From an uncultured Mycoplasmatota bacterium (GTDB lineage Bacteria; Bacillota_I; Bacilli_A; RF39; UBA660): a DNA stretch of 47,883 nucleotides. The notes below the pieces were generated by a model, which made no database searches, was not told where the DNA came from, and was given only the letters and a program-made list of their open reading frames with translations. Below, piece after piece: positions 18,500 through 27,396 of the stretch. Positions within the stretch are counted from its first letter, which is position 1, and each line of letters opens with the position of its first letter. The stretch is from contig CAOJEH010000011.1 in the NCBI GenBank assembly GCA_948434005.1, positions 1 to 47,883 of the forward strand, given 5' to 3'. The translations under genes were made by a program, and so were the position numbers.

Positions 18500-18644
18500 C
18501 TATATCATCTTCGTCATTATTTGACAAAGTATAAAATTCATCCATAAGCATTATTACATTTAATAGTTTATTATTTATAATAATTCCTATATCCTTATAA
18601 TTATCTTTCTTATACTTCTCTATTATATTATAAGATATATTAAT
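18492..18644 (-). CDS. Putative 50-residue protein with ATT start, coupled to the recombinase
   Basis: A frame of 50 codons ends in TGA overlapping the recombinase ATG. The only start with good spacing is ATT (18644-18642), six bases behind a perfect AGAGGTG site; internal ATGs at codons 32 and 34 have no such site. ATT starts are rare (infC is known), so the call is tentative. The product would be basic at first (EKYKKDNYKD) and strongly acidic at the end (SNNDEDDIDD). By position it could regulate the recombinase or set its direction; that is inference. Alternatively it is just leader sequence. Confidence 0.42.
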   Translation of the reverse strand: MNISYNIIEKYKKDNYKDIGIIINNKLLNVIMLMDEFYTLSNNDEDDIDD

Positions 18645-18679
18645 AAAAATCACCTCTATTAAAATATATTAATTAAAAA

Positions 18680-18710
18680 GAAAAATATAGATATTTATTA
18701 TATCTATATT
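18680..18710 (-). terminator. Terminator ending the LicD-module transcript
   Basis: A perfect 11-bp stem (AATATAGATAT with ATATCTATATT) and 5-nt loop is followed by a T-rich tract on the minus strand. It isolates the recombinase from the strong cargo transcription upstream. Confidence 0.75.
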
Positions 18711-18725
18711 AATAATTTACTAGGT

Positions 18726-19586
18726 CTATTTTTTATCTTCATTTTTTGGAAATTCTATCTCCGAAAATGGAGAATGTTGTTCTCTACCCTTTGCATCAGG
18801 AGGAGTCATATAATCACCATATGCATAAGTTAGATAATCATCATAATCTTTCACTCCATAAAATTTATGTCCTTCAAATTCATATTCAGCTCTTTCCAAA
18901 AACCATTTTTTCTTTAATCCAAATTGCTCGCTTAATTTATGTTTATTATATAATTTTCCCGCTGCCACAAACATTAAAAGTCTTACATCATTTTCTGAAG
19001 TATTACTACTCTTTTTTGTGAATTTATCTAATCTTTTAAATACTTTTTCTACAGGGATCTTAGATAACAATTGATATATAATTTTTACTAAACCCTTAGA
19101 ATTATATTTACCAACCTCAGAGTATAATGTTTTTCTTAAGCAAAAAAGCCTTGCATCCTGAACTACTTGCATAAAAGTAGTTTTAGGTATATCATCCATA
19201 GGAAAGATATCAATAAAAATACCAGTTTTACATTTAAGATGCTCTTGTCCTACTCTAATATACTTAGTACCAGTTCTCCTTACTTTACCATATCCCCATC
19301 TATATTCTGGATCAGTCGTATGATCTTGAAAATAACAAATATCTGGATTAAGCTCATCTATATGCTCCTTAAATTTTTCATAATCTTCTCTTAACATTGC
19401 AATATCCGCGTCATCATCCCAGGGAATATATCCTTTATGCCTTACTGCACCAAGCATTGTACCAGCATATATTACATAATTAATATTATTTTTTCTACAT
19501 ACTCTATCTATTTCAATTAACATATCAAGTTCTACTAATTGCATTCTTCTAAAATCTTTAGGTGATAGTTCTTTTTTCTTACTCAT
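18726..19586 (-). CDS. LicD-family phosphotransferase, first copy
   Basis: LicD enzymes transfer a phospho-alcohol (classically phosphocholine from CDP-choline) to a surface glycan. 286 residues. Family motifs: [19 protein letters not shown], then [24 protein letters not shown], where the DDD-x-D aspartates bind metal (about residues 57-61), and YGDYM in the C-terminal part. Cytosolic. It starts 2 bp after the cytidylyltransferase fusion and is the last gene before a terminator. There are no choline uptake or kinase genes (LicA, LicB, LicC) here, so the transferred group is more likely made by the neighbouring cytidylyltransferase and aminotransferase. Confidence 0.92.
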   Translation of the reverse strand: MSKKKELSPKDFRRMQLVELDMLIEIDRVCRKNNINYVIYAGTMLGAVRHKGYIPWDDDADIAMLREDYEKFKEHIDELNPDICYFQDHTTDPEYRWGYGKVRRTGTKYIRVGQEHLKCKTGIFIDIFPMDDIPKTTFMQVVQDARLFCLRKTLYSEVGKYNSKGLVKIIYQLLSKIPVEKVFKRLDKFTKKSSNTSENDVRLLMFVAAGKLYNKHKLSEQFGLKKKWFLERAEYEFEGHKFYGVKDYDDYLTYAYGDYMTPPDAKGREQHSPFSEIEFPKNEDKK

Positions 19587-19588
19587 TC

Positions 19589-20929
19589 TTAATACTCCTT
19601 TAATTCAATTACATCAATATTATTATAATAATCTTCAATTATAGAAACTGTGGCAAGTGAAATATCTTTATTTAATATGCCATTTTTATTTTTATTAGCA
19701 ATTAACCTATTAAATTTAACTAATTCATACCTAATACCTTCACCATCAAGTTTATAAAAATATCTCTTATTATTTTCCTGATTCTCAAATCTTACCTCAA
19801 AATAATCTGTTTTCCACCATGGTGCTGGTACATAAATATAACCTTTAGTACCAGAAATTATTAAATCGCTTTCAGCTTTAGCTCCTTTTCCAATTTTAAC
19901 AGTTGCCACCGCATTATCATATATAAGGTTAATCTTAGTTAATAGATCAAATTTAGAATCTAATTTACTTTTTAAGGATATTATATTTTTAATATTATAA
20001 TTAGTACCTAATAATTGAAATACTGGAAGCATTCCAATACTACCCCAAGCACATATACTATTCTGATAATTAGTAATATTCTTTATCCCAAATTCTTCTA
20101 ATTGTTTTAAACTAGTACAATTAGAATCTATAGAAACAATATTCCCAACTATCCCAGTTCTTGCTAACAAGATAAGTCTATTATATGATTGAGAATAATT
20201 TGTCTTCATCGCTTCCATCAAAATAACGTTATTTTCTTCTGACAACTTAAATAACTCTTCACATTCATCCTTTTTTAATGTAAGTGGTGGCTCATATAAA
20301 ACATGTTTCTTTTTACTAAGAGCCTGCTTAATCAAATCATAGTGTGTTTTTGGACTCGAACATATATACATAGCATCAATTTCGTCCAAAAATTTATCAT
20401 AGTTTTTTATAATTGGAATACCTTCGTAATCTTTTATATCTTCATCAGTACATATATAAGACATTTCTATACCATTAACATACTTAGACTCATTTATATA
20501 TTTTTTAATTATATTTAAATCTCCTATTGAACCCATTTTAATAAGATTTTTCTTTGATCTAATTTCACTACTAGATACACCTTGTGTTCTATCTAAATAA
20601 ACAACTTCACAGTACTGTTTTAAATAATCAAATTGTCCTTCCCAGTCGGAACCAATAGTAAATACATCTATTCCATAATTAACTATATCATCTATTTTTT
20701 GTCCTTCATACTCTTCTATAATTATTTCATCAGCAAGACCAGTTTCTTTGACTGCTTGAACTCTCTCCATAAGCGATTGTTCAATATTAATTTTTCCTCT
20801 TCTTCTATCAAAATCTTCAGATGTAATACCTACTATTAGATAATCTCCTAACTCTTTAGCTCTTTCTAATAATCTTATATGCCCATAGTGCAATAAATCA
20901 TAGGTACCATATGTAATTACTTTTTTCAT
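19589..20929 (-). CDS. Fusion of TagD-like cytidylyltransferase and Gfo/Idh-like oxidoreductase domain
   Basis: 446 residues. Domain 1 (about 1-133) is a glycerol-3-phosphate-type cytidylyltransferase: [14 protein letters not shown] contains the HxGH nucleotide motif and [11 protein letters not shown] is the RTxGISTT equivalent. Domain 2 (about 140-446) resembles Gfo/Idh/MocA oxidoreductases: [27 protein letters not shown] and [17 protein letters not shown]. The canonical catalytic EKP is EPP here, and the Rossmann glycine motif is weak, so the second half may be an altered or inactive oxidoreductase. A joint role in making a CDP-activated, modified alcohol for the LicD proteins is inferred from the neighbours. 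Confidence 0.85.
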   Translation of the reverse strand: MKKVITYGTYDLLHYGHIRLLERAKELGDYLIVGITSEDFDRRRGKINIEQSLMERVQAVKETGLADEIIIEEYEGQKIDDIVNYGIDVFTIGSDWEGQFDYLKQYCEVVYLDRTQGVSSSEIRSKKNLIKMGSIGDLNIIKKYINESKYVNGIEMSYICTDEDIKDYEGIPIIKNYDKFLDEIDAMYICSSPKTHYDLIKQALSKKKHVLYEPPLTLKKDECEELFKLSEENNVILMEAMKTNYSQSYNRLILLARTGIVGNIVSIDSNCTSLKQLEEFGIKNITNYQNSICAWGSIGMLPVFQLLGTNYNIKNIISLKSKLDSKFDLLTKINLIYDNAVATVKIGKGAKAESDLIISGTKGYIYVPAPWWKTDYFEVRFENQENNKRYFYKLDGEGIRYELVKFNRLIANKNKNGILNKDISLATVSIIEDYYNNIDVIELKEY

Positions 20930-20930
20930 A

Positions 20931-22013
20931 TTACAACATTCCTTTATTTTTTAATTCTTTTAAAGCATCTATTAATACATTATAATCAGAGATTGATAAA
21001 TTCCCAATATGTCCAACTCTAAAGACTTTATCTTTTAATTCCCCTCCATTAGGGCAAATCCAAATATTATAATTATCTTTTAGATTTAAAAATATATCAT
21101 TAGCCTTATTATTTAATGAATATAAACTTGTTACAGCATTTGATGGAGATTCCGTAACCATTTTAAACGGTAAATCTTTAATACTATTTCTAAAATATTC
21201 TGCTAGTTTTTTTGTTTTTTCTATTTCCTGTTTTACACCACCATTTTTTTCAATTTGATTTAATCTAGCATTAATTTGTTTTAATATCAAAACAGCAGGT
21301 GTAAATGGTGTTTGACCTCTCTCTCCATTTTTTAGTGCACTCTTTAAATCTAAATACATACATAAAGAATCAGTTTGCTCTATTCTTTTTAATGCCATTT
21401 TTGATAAAACAATCAAAGAAATCCCGGGTGGACAAGCTAATGCTTTTTGTGAACCAGTTATTATTACATCAATACCATATTTTTGCATATCAACCTCGTC
21501 AGCTAGAAATGAACTTATGGCATCAACTATTAAAAATAAGTTATTTTTCTTACAATAATTACTAATTAAATCTAAATCATATAAAACTCCAGTAGACGTT
21601 TCATGCATATTAACTAAAAAGGCAGTATAATTATTCCCATCATACACGTCTAATATTTCTTTTGTTAAAGGTTTTCCTATATCTAGTTTTATTTCATCAT
21701 AACTTATCTTATGTATTTTGCACAACTGAACAAATCTTTCGCCAAAGCTTCCACCATTAACAATTAGCACACGGTCTTTTTCCCCTAAAGTGTTAATAAC
21801 TGATGCTTCCATAGAGGCTGTTCCAGAACCAGTAATAAATACAACTCTTGACTCTTCATCTGCATTTACAAACTTCTTAATTAGTCTTTCGTTTTCTAAC
21901 ATAACATTTGAAAATTCTTGTGTTCTAAAATAAGGTACTTGTTCACTACCTATATCATTTACTAAGTCATTCGATTGAACAGGTCCTACTGTAAAATTAA
22001 TCATTTTTTTCAT
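20931..22013 (-). CDS. Class V aminotransferase (AEP-pyruvate / serine-glyoxylate type)
   Basis: A PLP enzyme of the alanine-glyoxylate, serine-glyoxylate and 2-aminoethylphosphonate transaminase group. Features: NFTVGPVQ start, VVFITGSGTASMEA for phosphate binding, LIVDAISSF with the PLP aspartate, and TGSQKAL with the Schiff-base lysine near residue 193. About 360 residues from the ATG at 22013, which has AAGAAGG nine bases upstream; the frame could open at 22022 instead. It lies between a LicD gene and the cytidylyltransferase fusion, with overlap or 1-bp gaps. A likely job is making an amino-alcohol or aminophosphonate headgroup. The exact substrate is not readable. Confidence 0.88.
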   Translation of the reverse strand: MKKMINFTVGPVQSNDLVNDIGSEQVPYFRTQEFSNVMLENERLIKKFVNADEESRVVFITGSGTASMEASVINTLGEKDRVLIVNGGSFGERFVQLCKIHKISYDEIKLDIGKPLTKEILDVYDGNNYTAFLVNMHETSTGVLYDLDLISNYCKKNNLFLIVDAISSFLADEVDMQKYGIDVIITGSQKALACPPGISLIVLSKMALKRIEQTDSLCMYLDLKSALKNGERGQTPFTPAVLILKQINARLNQIEKNGGVKQEIEKTKKLAEYFRNSIKDLPFKMVTESPSNAVTSLYSLNNKANDIFLNLKDNYNIWICPNGGELKDKVFRVGHIGNLSISDYNVLIDALKELKNKGML

Positions 22014-22875
22014 TTGTATCATCCTTCTTATCTTTTGTATTAAAAACTAGTTTCTTTGGGAAATGATTATGCCTATCTTTAACAGGAGGAAGCTTCATAT
22101 AATCACCAAAATAATCTGTTAATAACTTCTCTGCTTTATTTGGTAAATACACATATGTATCTTCAAATTTAGTTTTTCTAACAGGAAAGATATCATTAAG
22201 ATCAAAGATACTAGTATTAACCTTTACTGTATTTAGAGATGCTATGGTATGAGTTTTCTTTTCAGATTTAGCGATAGCCTCACCCTTATCAAAAAGCTTT
22301 TTAGAACTTATCCTAAATATCTTTAATACATAATGAATTATATAACATATAAGTAAGTAAATTTTTTCTTTAATACCATGAAAAGCAATTACAGGTTTTT
22401 TAATTTCAGCTAATACGCCTAATTTAAATATGAACCAAGATTTTTTTAATTTTTTTTCTCTTTTCTTTTTATCATCAGAAACATATACTAGTGGCATAAT
22501 ATCAACAAATATACCAGGTTCAACTCCTAATATATAAGCATCATCTTCTTGAAAAACAGTATTCTTTTTACACATTTTCATAAATGTAATTGGTAGTTTT
22601 GTATTATGTCTATCAATAAAATAATATTTATCAGATAAATCTTTTTCAACACATTCTCTAAATTTTATAGCGTCATCATATAAAAACCTTAAATCAATAT
22701 CATCATCCCAGGGAATAAAGCCCTTATGTCTTAATGCACCAATGCCAGTTCCATCTAAAGCAAAATATTTTATATCATATTTTGAACATATATTGTTTAT
22801 ATCCTTTAACATTTCTACTTCTACTTTATGTAATTTATTCAATGTTTTTTTATCATACTCTTTAAAATCAGCCAT
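21997..22875 (-). CDS. LicD-family phosphotransferase, second copy
   Basis: About 292 residues. The family core is VEVEMLKDINNICSKYDI, then DGTGIGALRHKGFIPWDDDIDLRF with metal-binding aspartates, and a C-terminal YFGDYMKLPPVKDRHNHFPKK. The insert LLICYIIHYVLKIF around residues 180-195 is hydrophobic and may touch the membrane. The ATG at 22875 is eight bases behind GGGA and is preferred over 22884. It diverges clearly from the first LicD, so two positions or two groups may be decorated. It overlaps the aminotransferase gene, forming a module of headgroup synthesis and transfer. Confidence 0.9.
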   Translation of the reverse strand: MADFKEYDKKTLNKLHKVEVEMLKDINNICSKYDIKYFALDGTGIGALRHKGFIPWDDDIDLRFLYDDAIKFRECVEKDLSDKYYFIDRHNTKLPITFMKMCKKNTVFQEDDAYILGVEPGIFVDIMPLVYVSDDKKKREKKLKKSWFIFKLGVLAEIKKPVIAFHGIKEKIYLLICYIIHYVLKIFRISSKKLFDKGEAIAKSEKKTHTIASLNTVKVNTSIFDLNDIFPVRKTKFEDTYVYLPNKAEKLLTDYFGDYMKLPPVKDRHNHFPKKLVFNTKDKKDDTNEKND

Positions 22876-22924
22876 ATTTATCATCCCATTTCTCTATATA
22901 AATATTATAATACTACTTTTTAAT

Positions 22925-23692
22925 TTATATCTCCTCTGCAAAACCTTTTTCTAATTTTCTAAAAATTGCTAATCCTAAAACGAAAACTAAAATTGCTACT
23001 ACAATTAAAAACAAAAATGAAGTTGCAGATGGTAATTGATGATACATAAATATATCTCTATAGGCATCAATCATACCAGTAAGCGGATTTATATTTAACA
23101 CCCATCTAAGATTTTTTGGGAATAATTCTACTGAATATAAAATTGGTGTAGCATAAAACAGCATATTAATTATAAATTGAACTAAATATTCTGTATCTTT
23201 TATGTATATATTAATTGAACTTAAAGCAAATACTAATCCTAGAGTAAATATAAACTGAATTATAGCTATTATAGGTAATAATATTAAATGCCAACTAATT
23301 CCTAAACCACCAGCAATACAAAATATTAAAACGATAATACAGCTTATAAAAAAATTAATTAAGCCACTTATTGCAACAGATATTGGCAGTATCTCTCTAG
23401 GGAAATAAACCTTTTTTATAATTCCTGCATTTAGCCTAACTGCTATCATACCTTGATTAATGACTGTAATAAAAAAAGTCCAAGGAATGATACCTACTAT
23501 TAAGTACTGCAGATAATTATCAGTTTTTATACGCATTATATAAGGAAATACAATAGCATAAACAGCAACTTGTAATAATGGATTTAAAAATGACCATAAA
23601 ATCCCTAAAAATGACCCTTTATATTTACCTCTAATTTCTTTTTTTACATTACTTTTTAAAAGCTCTCTATAATTATATAAATTCTTTATCAT
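22925..23692 (-). CDS. ABC-2 polysaccharide export permease (TagG/Wzm-like)
   Basis: Membrane half of an ABC exporter that moves a lipid-linked polymer across the membrane. About 255 residues with an N-terminal cytosolic helix (YRELLKSNVKKEIRGKYKGSFLGILWSFLNP), the hallmark of this family, then six helices. The frame opens at 23710, but the ATG at 23692 follows AGGTGA and lies after the ATPase stop, so it is preferred. Gene order ATPase-permease matches TagH-TagG in reverse. It would export a teichoic-acid-like or related glycan made by the island genes. Confidence 0.92.
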   Translation of the reverse strand: MIKNLYNYRELLKSNVKKEIRGKYKGSFLGILWSFLNPLLQVAVYAIVFPYIMRIKTDNYLQYLIVGIIPWTFFITVINQGMIAVRLNAGIIKKVYFPREILPISVAISGLINFFISCIIVLIFCIAGGLGISWHLILLPIIAIIQFIFTLGLVFALSSINIYIKDTEYLVQFIINMLFYATPILYSVELFPKNLRWVLNINPLTGMIDAYRDIFMYHQLPSATSFLFLIVVAILVFVLGLAIFRKLEKGFAEEI

Positions 23693-23700
23693 CTTATCAC

Positions 23701-24441
23701 CTACTGACATACCTTTAGATATTCATTTATTACTTTTTTAGGAACATCATCCATTCTAATACTACCTTCATAGATCCAAATTGCTCTTGTACATAATTTC
23801 TTAATTGAATCAAGATCATGACTAACTATTACTATAGTTTTATCTGAGTTCTTTAATTCTCGTAATTTTTTAAAGCATTTTTCTTGAAAATGTTGATCAC
23901 CAACAGCTAATATTTCATCAATTAATAATATTTCAGCATCAACATTAATAGCTATTGAAAATGCTAGTCGCATATACATACCTGATGAATATGTTCTTAC
24001 AGGATTATCGATAAATTCATCTAATTCAGAAAATTCTATAATATCATCTATTCTTTCATTGATTTGTTTTTTAGTCAAACCAAAAATAGATGCATTAAAA
24101 TAAATATTTTCTCTACCTGTAAAATCAGGATGAAATCCTGCACCCAACTCAAGTAATGATGTCAATTTTCCATAAGTTTCAATTTTACCATTTGAGGGAT
24201 AAATTATTTTTGTCATTAATTTCAATAACGTTGATTTCCCGCTACCATTAGTACCAACTAACGCTACTGTTTCACCCCTTTTAATATTTAAATTCATATT
24301 TTTTAAAATGGTTTTTTCTTCTGTTTTACTGTTCTTCCAAAATACTAATCTCTCTTTTAAAGTACTTGGTTTATCATAATATATTTTAAATCTTTTATTA
24401 ACGTTTTCTACTTTAATTGCATATTCATTTTCTTTAGTCAT
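23701..24441 (-). CDS. ABC polysaccharide export ATPase (TagH/Wzt-like)
   Basis: Energises the exporter. 246 residues: Walker A GTNGSGKST near residue 65, the family segment LLELGAGFHPDFTGRENIY, signature YSSGMYMRL, Walker B ILLIDEILAVGD and switch SHD. It stops after the nucleotide-binding domain and has no C-terminal glycan-binding domain, unlike Wzt proteins that read the chain end. A promoter with an extended -10 lies upstream, so the ATPase gene starts the transcript that runs through the LicD module. Confidence 0.94.
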   Translation of the reverse strand: MTKENEYAIKVENVNKRFKIYYDKPSTLKERLVFWKNSKTEEKTILKNMNLNIKRGETVALVGTNGSGKSTLLKLMTKIIYPSNGKIETYGKLTSLLELGAGFHPDFTGRENIYFNASIFGLTKKQINERIDDIIEFSELDEFIDNPVRTYSSGMYMRLAFSIAINVDAEILLIDEILAVGDQHFQEKCFKKLRELKNSDKTIVIVSHDLDSIKKLCTRAIWIYEGSIRMDDVPKKVINEYLKVCQ

Positions 24442-24473
24442 TTTGTTAATCCTCCTATAAAACCATTACAATA

Positions 24474-24482
24474 ATTATATCA
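24474..24482 (-). promoter_or_regulatory. Extended -10 promoter of the exporter-LicD transcript
   Basis: The minus strand reads TGATATAAT (24482-24474), with TATAAT at 24479-24474 and TG one base upstream. A weak TTTATG lies 17 bp further up. GGAGG precedes the ATPase ATG. Confidence 0.55.
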
Positions 24483-24536
24483 TGTATAAGTACAAACATA
24501 AAGTTTTAGATGATTTTATTTATAAATTAATACCTA

Positions 24537-24570
24537 TAAAACAAAAGATATCATTAAATTTGACATCTTT
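24537..24570 (-). terminator. Terminator after the acyltransferase gene
   Basis: A 9-bp stem (AAAGATGTC with GATATCTTT, one G-U pair) around a 9-nt loop, followed by TTTTGTTTT on the minus strand. Confidence 0.7.
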
Positions 24571-24585
24571 ATTAATTTAATATTT

Positions 24586-25737
24586 TTACTCCCAATTTAT
24601 TTTAGGGCCTAATCCATCTAAATATTTGCGATATCTTATTCGCCATTTTTTCGATATATTTCTATTATAAATAAATTTAAATAAGATTTGCCTTAACCAT
24701 TCAATTATAGAACATACTATATATATTAATAAGACCATAATAAATAAAAATGGAATAAATTTATATGATTCTATTGGACCATTATTTATTTTTGTCCATA
24801 TATATATATAATGTTTCAGTTGATAATGATCATGAAGTAAGTAAACACCAAAAGTTAGAGAAGATAACTTATTAATAATTCTACTTTTAAAATTCAATGT
24901 TCCAAAGAAACAAAAATAAGCAATTGTTTGAATAATAACAAATGGATTACTATATATAGGTGGAAAACGATTTAAATTACTACCAATTTCATTAAAGATA
25001 TTACTATATGAAAGTATACTAGCACCGAAACGAGTTAATAAAAAGTTAAATAATGCGCAGCCTATAAAAACACTAATACAAATAATTTGAAATAAATTTT
25101 TAGATACATTTTTAAATATATACCAATCTCTAACAGGATATTTTCTTAGATAAGCACCAATAAAATATAATAAAACAAAGTTATAAAGAGTAAAACCATT
25201 ATTATCAAATGCCTTCATACCTGTTATGTATGGAAGTATTGAAAACAATAAGAAAAGTACAATTATTAACTTTTTTAAATCTTTCTTACTGCTTTTTTCA
25301 ATATAGCCATTTAAAAATGGACTTATACAATATAGTAAAGCATAAACATTAAAAAACCAGTAAAAGTCTAAGTTTATAGGAAAACTATTTCTAAAAATCT
25401 CGATATTTGTTGGATGCCATATATTTATAACAATCATAAATATCATTAAAACTATTCTATAAAACCAAACCATATTAACTGTTTTTAGTAGTTTGGACAT
25501 TTTAAACTTATTTTTACTTTGAAAATATCCAGATACCAACACATACGAATTAACATGTACTACTATAATAAACATTATAAACTCAAATATTACTTTCAAC
25601 GAATCTCTACTACAATTAATAAGAACGTTACCACGATCTGTCCAAGCTAATGAATGCCATAAAATAATCATTATCATAGATATAATTCGCATTAATTCGA
25701 AGTTAGATTGCCTAGTATTATCTCTTTTTTGTTTCAT
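24586..25737 (-). CDS. Membrane acyltransferase (acyltransferase_3, OafA/YrhL type)
   Basis: Transfers acyl groups, usually acetyl, to extracytoplasmic glycans. 383 residues with about ten membrane helices. The first segment SNFELMRIISMIMIILWHSLAW matches the family start with its conserved Arg and the proposed catalytic His. The second landmark is FGVYLLHDHYQLKHYIYI near the end. Some cell-wall acyltransferases carry an extra SGNH domain; this one does not. It stands as a single gene between two terminators with its own likely promoter, so glycan acylation may be controlled separately. Confidence 0.87.
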   Translation of the reverse strand: MKQKRDNTRQSNFELMRIISMIMIILWHSLAWTDRGNVLINCSRDSLKVIFEFIMFIIVVHVNSYVLVSGYFQSKNKFKMSKLLKTVNMVWFYRIVLMIFMIVINIWHPTNIEIFRNSFPINLDFYWFFNVYALLYCISPFLNGYIEKSSKKDLKKLIIVLFLLFSILPYITGMKAFDNNGFTLYNFVLLYFIGAYLRKYPVRDWYIFKNVSKNLFQIICISVFIGCALFNFLLTRFGASILSYSNIFNEIGSNLNRFPPIYSNPFVIIQTIAYFCFFGTLNFKSRIINKLSSLTFGVYLLHDHYQLKHYIYIWTKINNGPIESYKFIPFLFIMVLLIYIVCSIIEWLRQILFKFIYNRNISKKWRIRYRKYLDGLGPKINWE

Positions 25738-25785
25738 TTAAGTACCTCCTGATAATTACTAGCAAACCTCTTTTTCTTCATAATA

Positions 25786-25794
25786 ATTGTACCA
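25786..25794 (-). promoter_or_regulatory. Possible promoter of the acyltransferase gene
   Basis: The minus strand has TGGTACAAT, an extended -10 (TACAAT at 25791-25786). No clear -35. AGGAGG precedes the ATG. Confidence 0.4.
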
Positions 25795-25815
25795 TAATTT
25801 TATAAAAACAAAAAG

Positions 25816-25852
25816 AAAATAAAGAAAAAATCAAGAATTTCTTTTGATTTTT
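25816..25852 (-). terminator. Terminator after the flippase gene
   Basis: A 9-bp A/T-rich stem (AAAAATCAA with TTGATTTTT) followed by a T-rich tract on the minus strand. The hairpin overlaps the last codons and stop of the flippase gene. Confidence 0.6.
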
Positions 25853-27357
25853 CTTACTATAATATTTTTTAGATAATTAAAACTACTATTCCTCCAATAA
25901 GTTATAGATATAAAAGTAATATATACTATAACTATAATAAGGCCTTTAATAATAAATGATACTAACGAATTAGATATATTAATATTTTTTAAAATATAAT
26001 ATGTAATTATATAGTTAATAATTAAAGTTAAAATATATATAAACTGAGTTTTAAAATAACTAATTGGACTTTTTTTAAATATATTTTTATATGCTATATA
26101 AGGTTTATTCCATAAAGGTACTAAGATAGTACTTATTAAAGTACCTAAAACAACACCAATAAGTCCCAATTTTATTGTTAGTATTATAGATAAAATCAAA
26201 TTAATAGCTGCTTGTATTAAGGGAGCATATCTATCTGAAATAAATGTACCAGTAGCTTCTTTTATTACATCTATAGATTTTAGATTACCTACTAAAAAAA
26301 AGTTAATACATAAAATCAGTAATATCGTATAATTAAGACTAAAGTCTGTTCCAAAACATAACTTGATAAATGGTGTCAATAAAAACATAAATCCTGTTGT
26401 AAATAAGCCAAAAAGTATAAATGATAAAAATGAAATAATATTAAAAACATTTTCTTGAGCATCAGTATTCTCAGTTACAGATAATTCTCCATAACTAGCA
26501 GTTATTCCATTAAGACCTTTGTAAAGCATATTATCTATTAATCCTGTTATTGAAATATAACTAGTATATACACCAACAAGTGCAACTCCCAAACTAGGAT
26601 TTGCAGAAATGATTATAGTATCAGTGCCCGTAACTAGATAATTGCCTATTTTATGCATATACATTGCCTTAATACTATTTATCATACTCTTTACTTCCTT
26701 TTTAGGAAGTTTATCCTTTGACTTAAAATTAATCATAGAATATTTTTTTGTAATCTTTCTATTGACTAACACTTGCTGAACTATTGTCATAATAATTTTA
26801 ACTATAATAAATATAATAAAATTATGAAATAATATAAGAGAGACTATTTGTAGTATATACATTAATAGATAAGTACTACACACTATTATAGAAGATTCGT
26901 AATCAGATTGATCTGCTGCTAGTAAAACATTCTTGTATGATATAAAATACGTTGAAACAGCAGTTATTAAATATAATATAAAAATTATATATATATGGCT
27001 AATATCTTGTTTAACTATAAAGTTTAGAAATGGTAAAATCAAAAGACCTATTGAAATTACAACTAATCCTAATACATTATATATTTTTTTATAAAATGAC
27101 ATTAAAGTATTAATATATTTATAATCTTTATTTGCAATAGGTTCATATAACTTAAAACTAATAGCAGTATTTATCCCAGAATCTGCTAATGATAACGCTA
27201 ATAAAATATTAGTAAATAAACTATCAACACCTAATAATACTTTTCCAAGTGTTTTAACGAAAACTATTCTAACTGCAAACAATAAAATTGATCTTAATAA
27301 TAATACTATTACACTTGAAAAGCCATTTAAAAATGACCTTTTAACTCTCTTATTCAT
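25831..27357 (-). CDS. Polysaccharide flippase-like membrane protein (MOP/Wzx family)
   Basis: Flips lipid-linked oligosaccharides. 508 residues with 12-14 membrane helices. The segment FVKTLGKVLLGVDSLFTNILLALSLADSGINTAISFKLYEPIANKDY is typical of Wzx/RfbX-like proteins from Firmicutes. AAGGAGCCC precedes the ATG. It begins just downstream of the GT4 gene and ends at a terminator. With the TagGH-like exporter, the island thus holds two possible export routes. It may serve a second glycan or the lipid-linked sugar donors of the DUF2142 glycosyltransferase. Confidence 0.87.
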   Translation of the reverse strand: MNKRVKRSFLNGFSSVIVLLLRSILLFAVRIVFVKTLGKVLLGVDSLFTNILLALSLADSGINTAISFKLYEPIANKDYKYINTLMSFYKKIYNVLGLVVISIGLLILPFLNFIVKQDISHIYIIFILYLITAVSTYFISYKNVLLAADQSDYESSIIVCSTYLLMYILQIVSLILFHNFIIFIIVKIIMTIVQQVLVNRKITKKYSMINFKSKDKLPKKEVKSMINSIKAMYMHKIGNYLVTGTDTIIISANPSLGVALVGVYTSYISITGLIDNMLYKGLNGITASYGELSVTENTDAQENVFNIISFLSFILFGLFTTGFMFLLTPFIKLCFGTDFSLNYTILLILCINFFLVGNLKSIDVIKEATGTFISDRYAPLIQAAINLILSIILTIKLGLIGVVLGTLISTILVPLWNKPYIAYKNIFKKSPISYFKTQFIYILTLIINYIITYYILKNINISNSLVSFIIKGLIIVIVYITFISITYWRNSSFNYLKNIIVRKIKRNS

Positions 27358-27396
27358 AAGGGCTCCTTTCTAGACATTACATATAAAATATATAGT

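Noticed and set aside
18726-22875. Phosphocholine (Lic) locus
   Set aside because: LicA, LicB and LicC homologues are absent; only LicD-family transferases are present.
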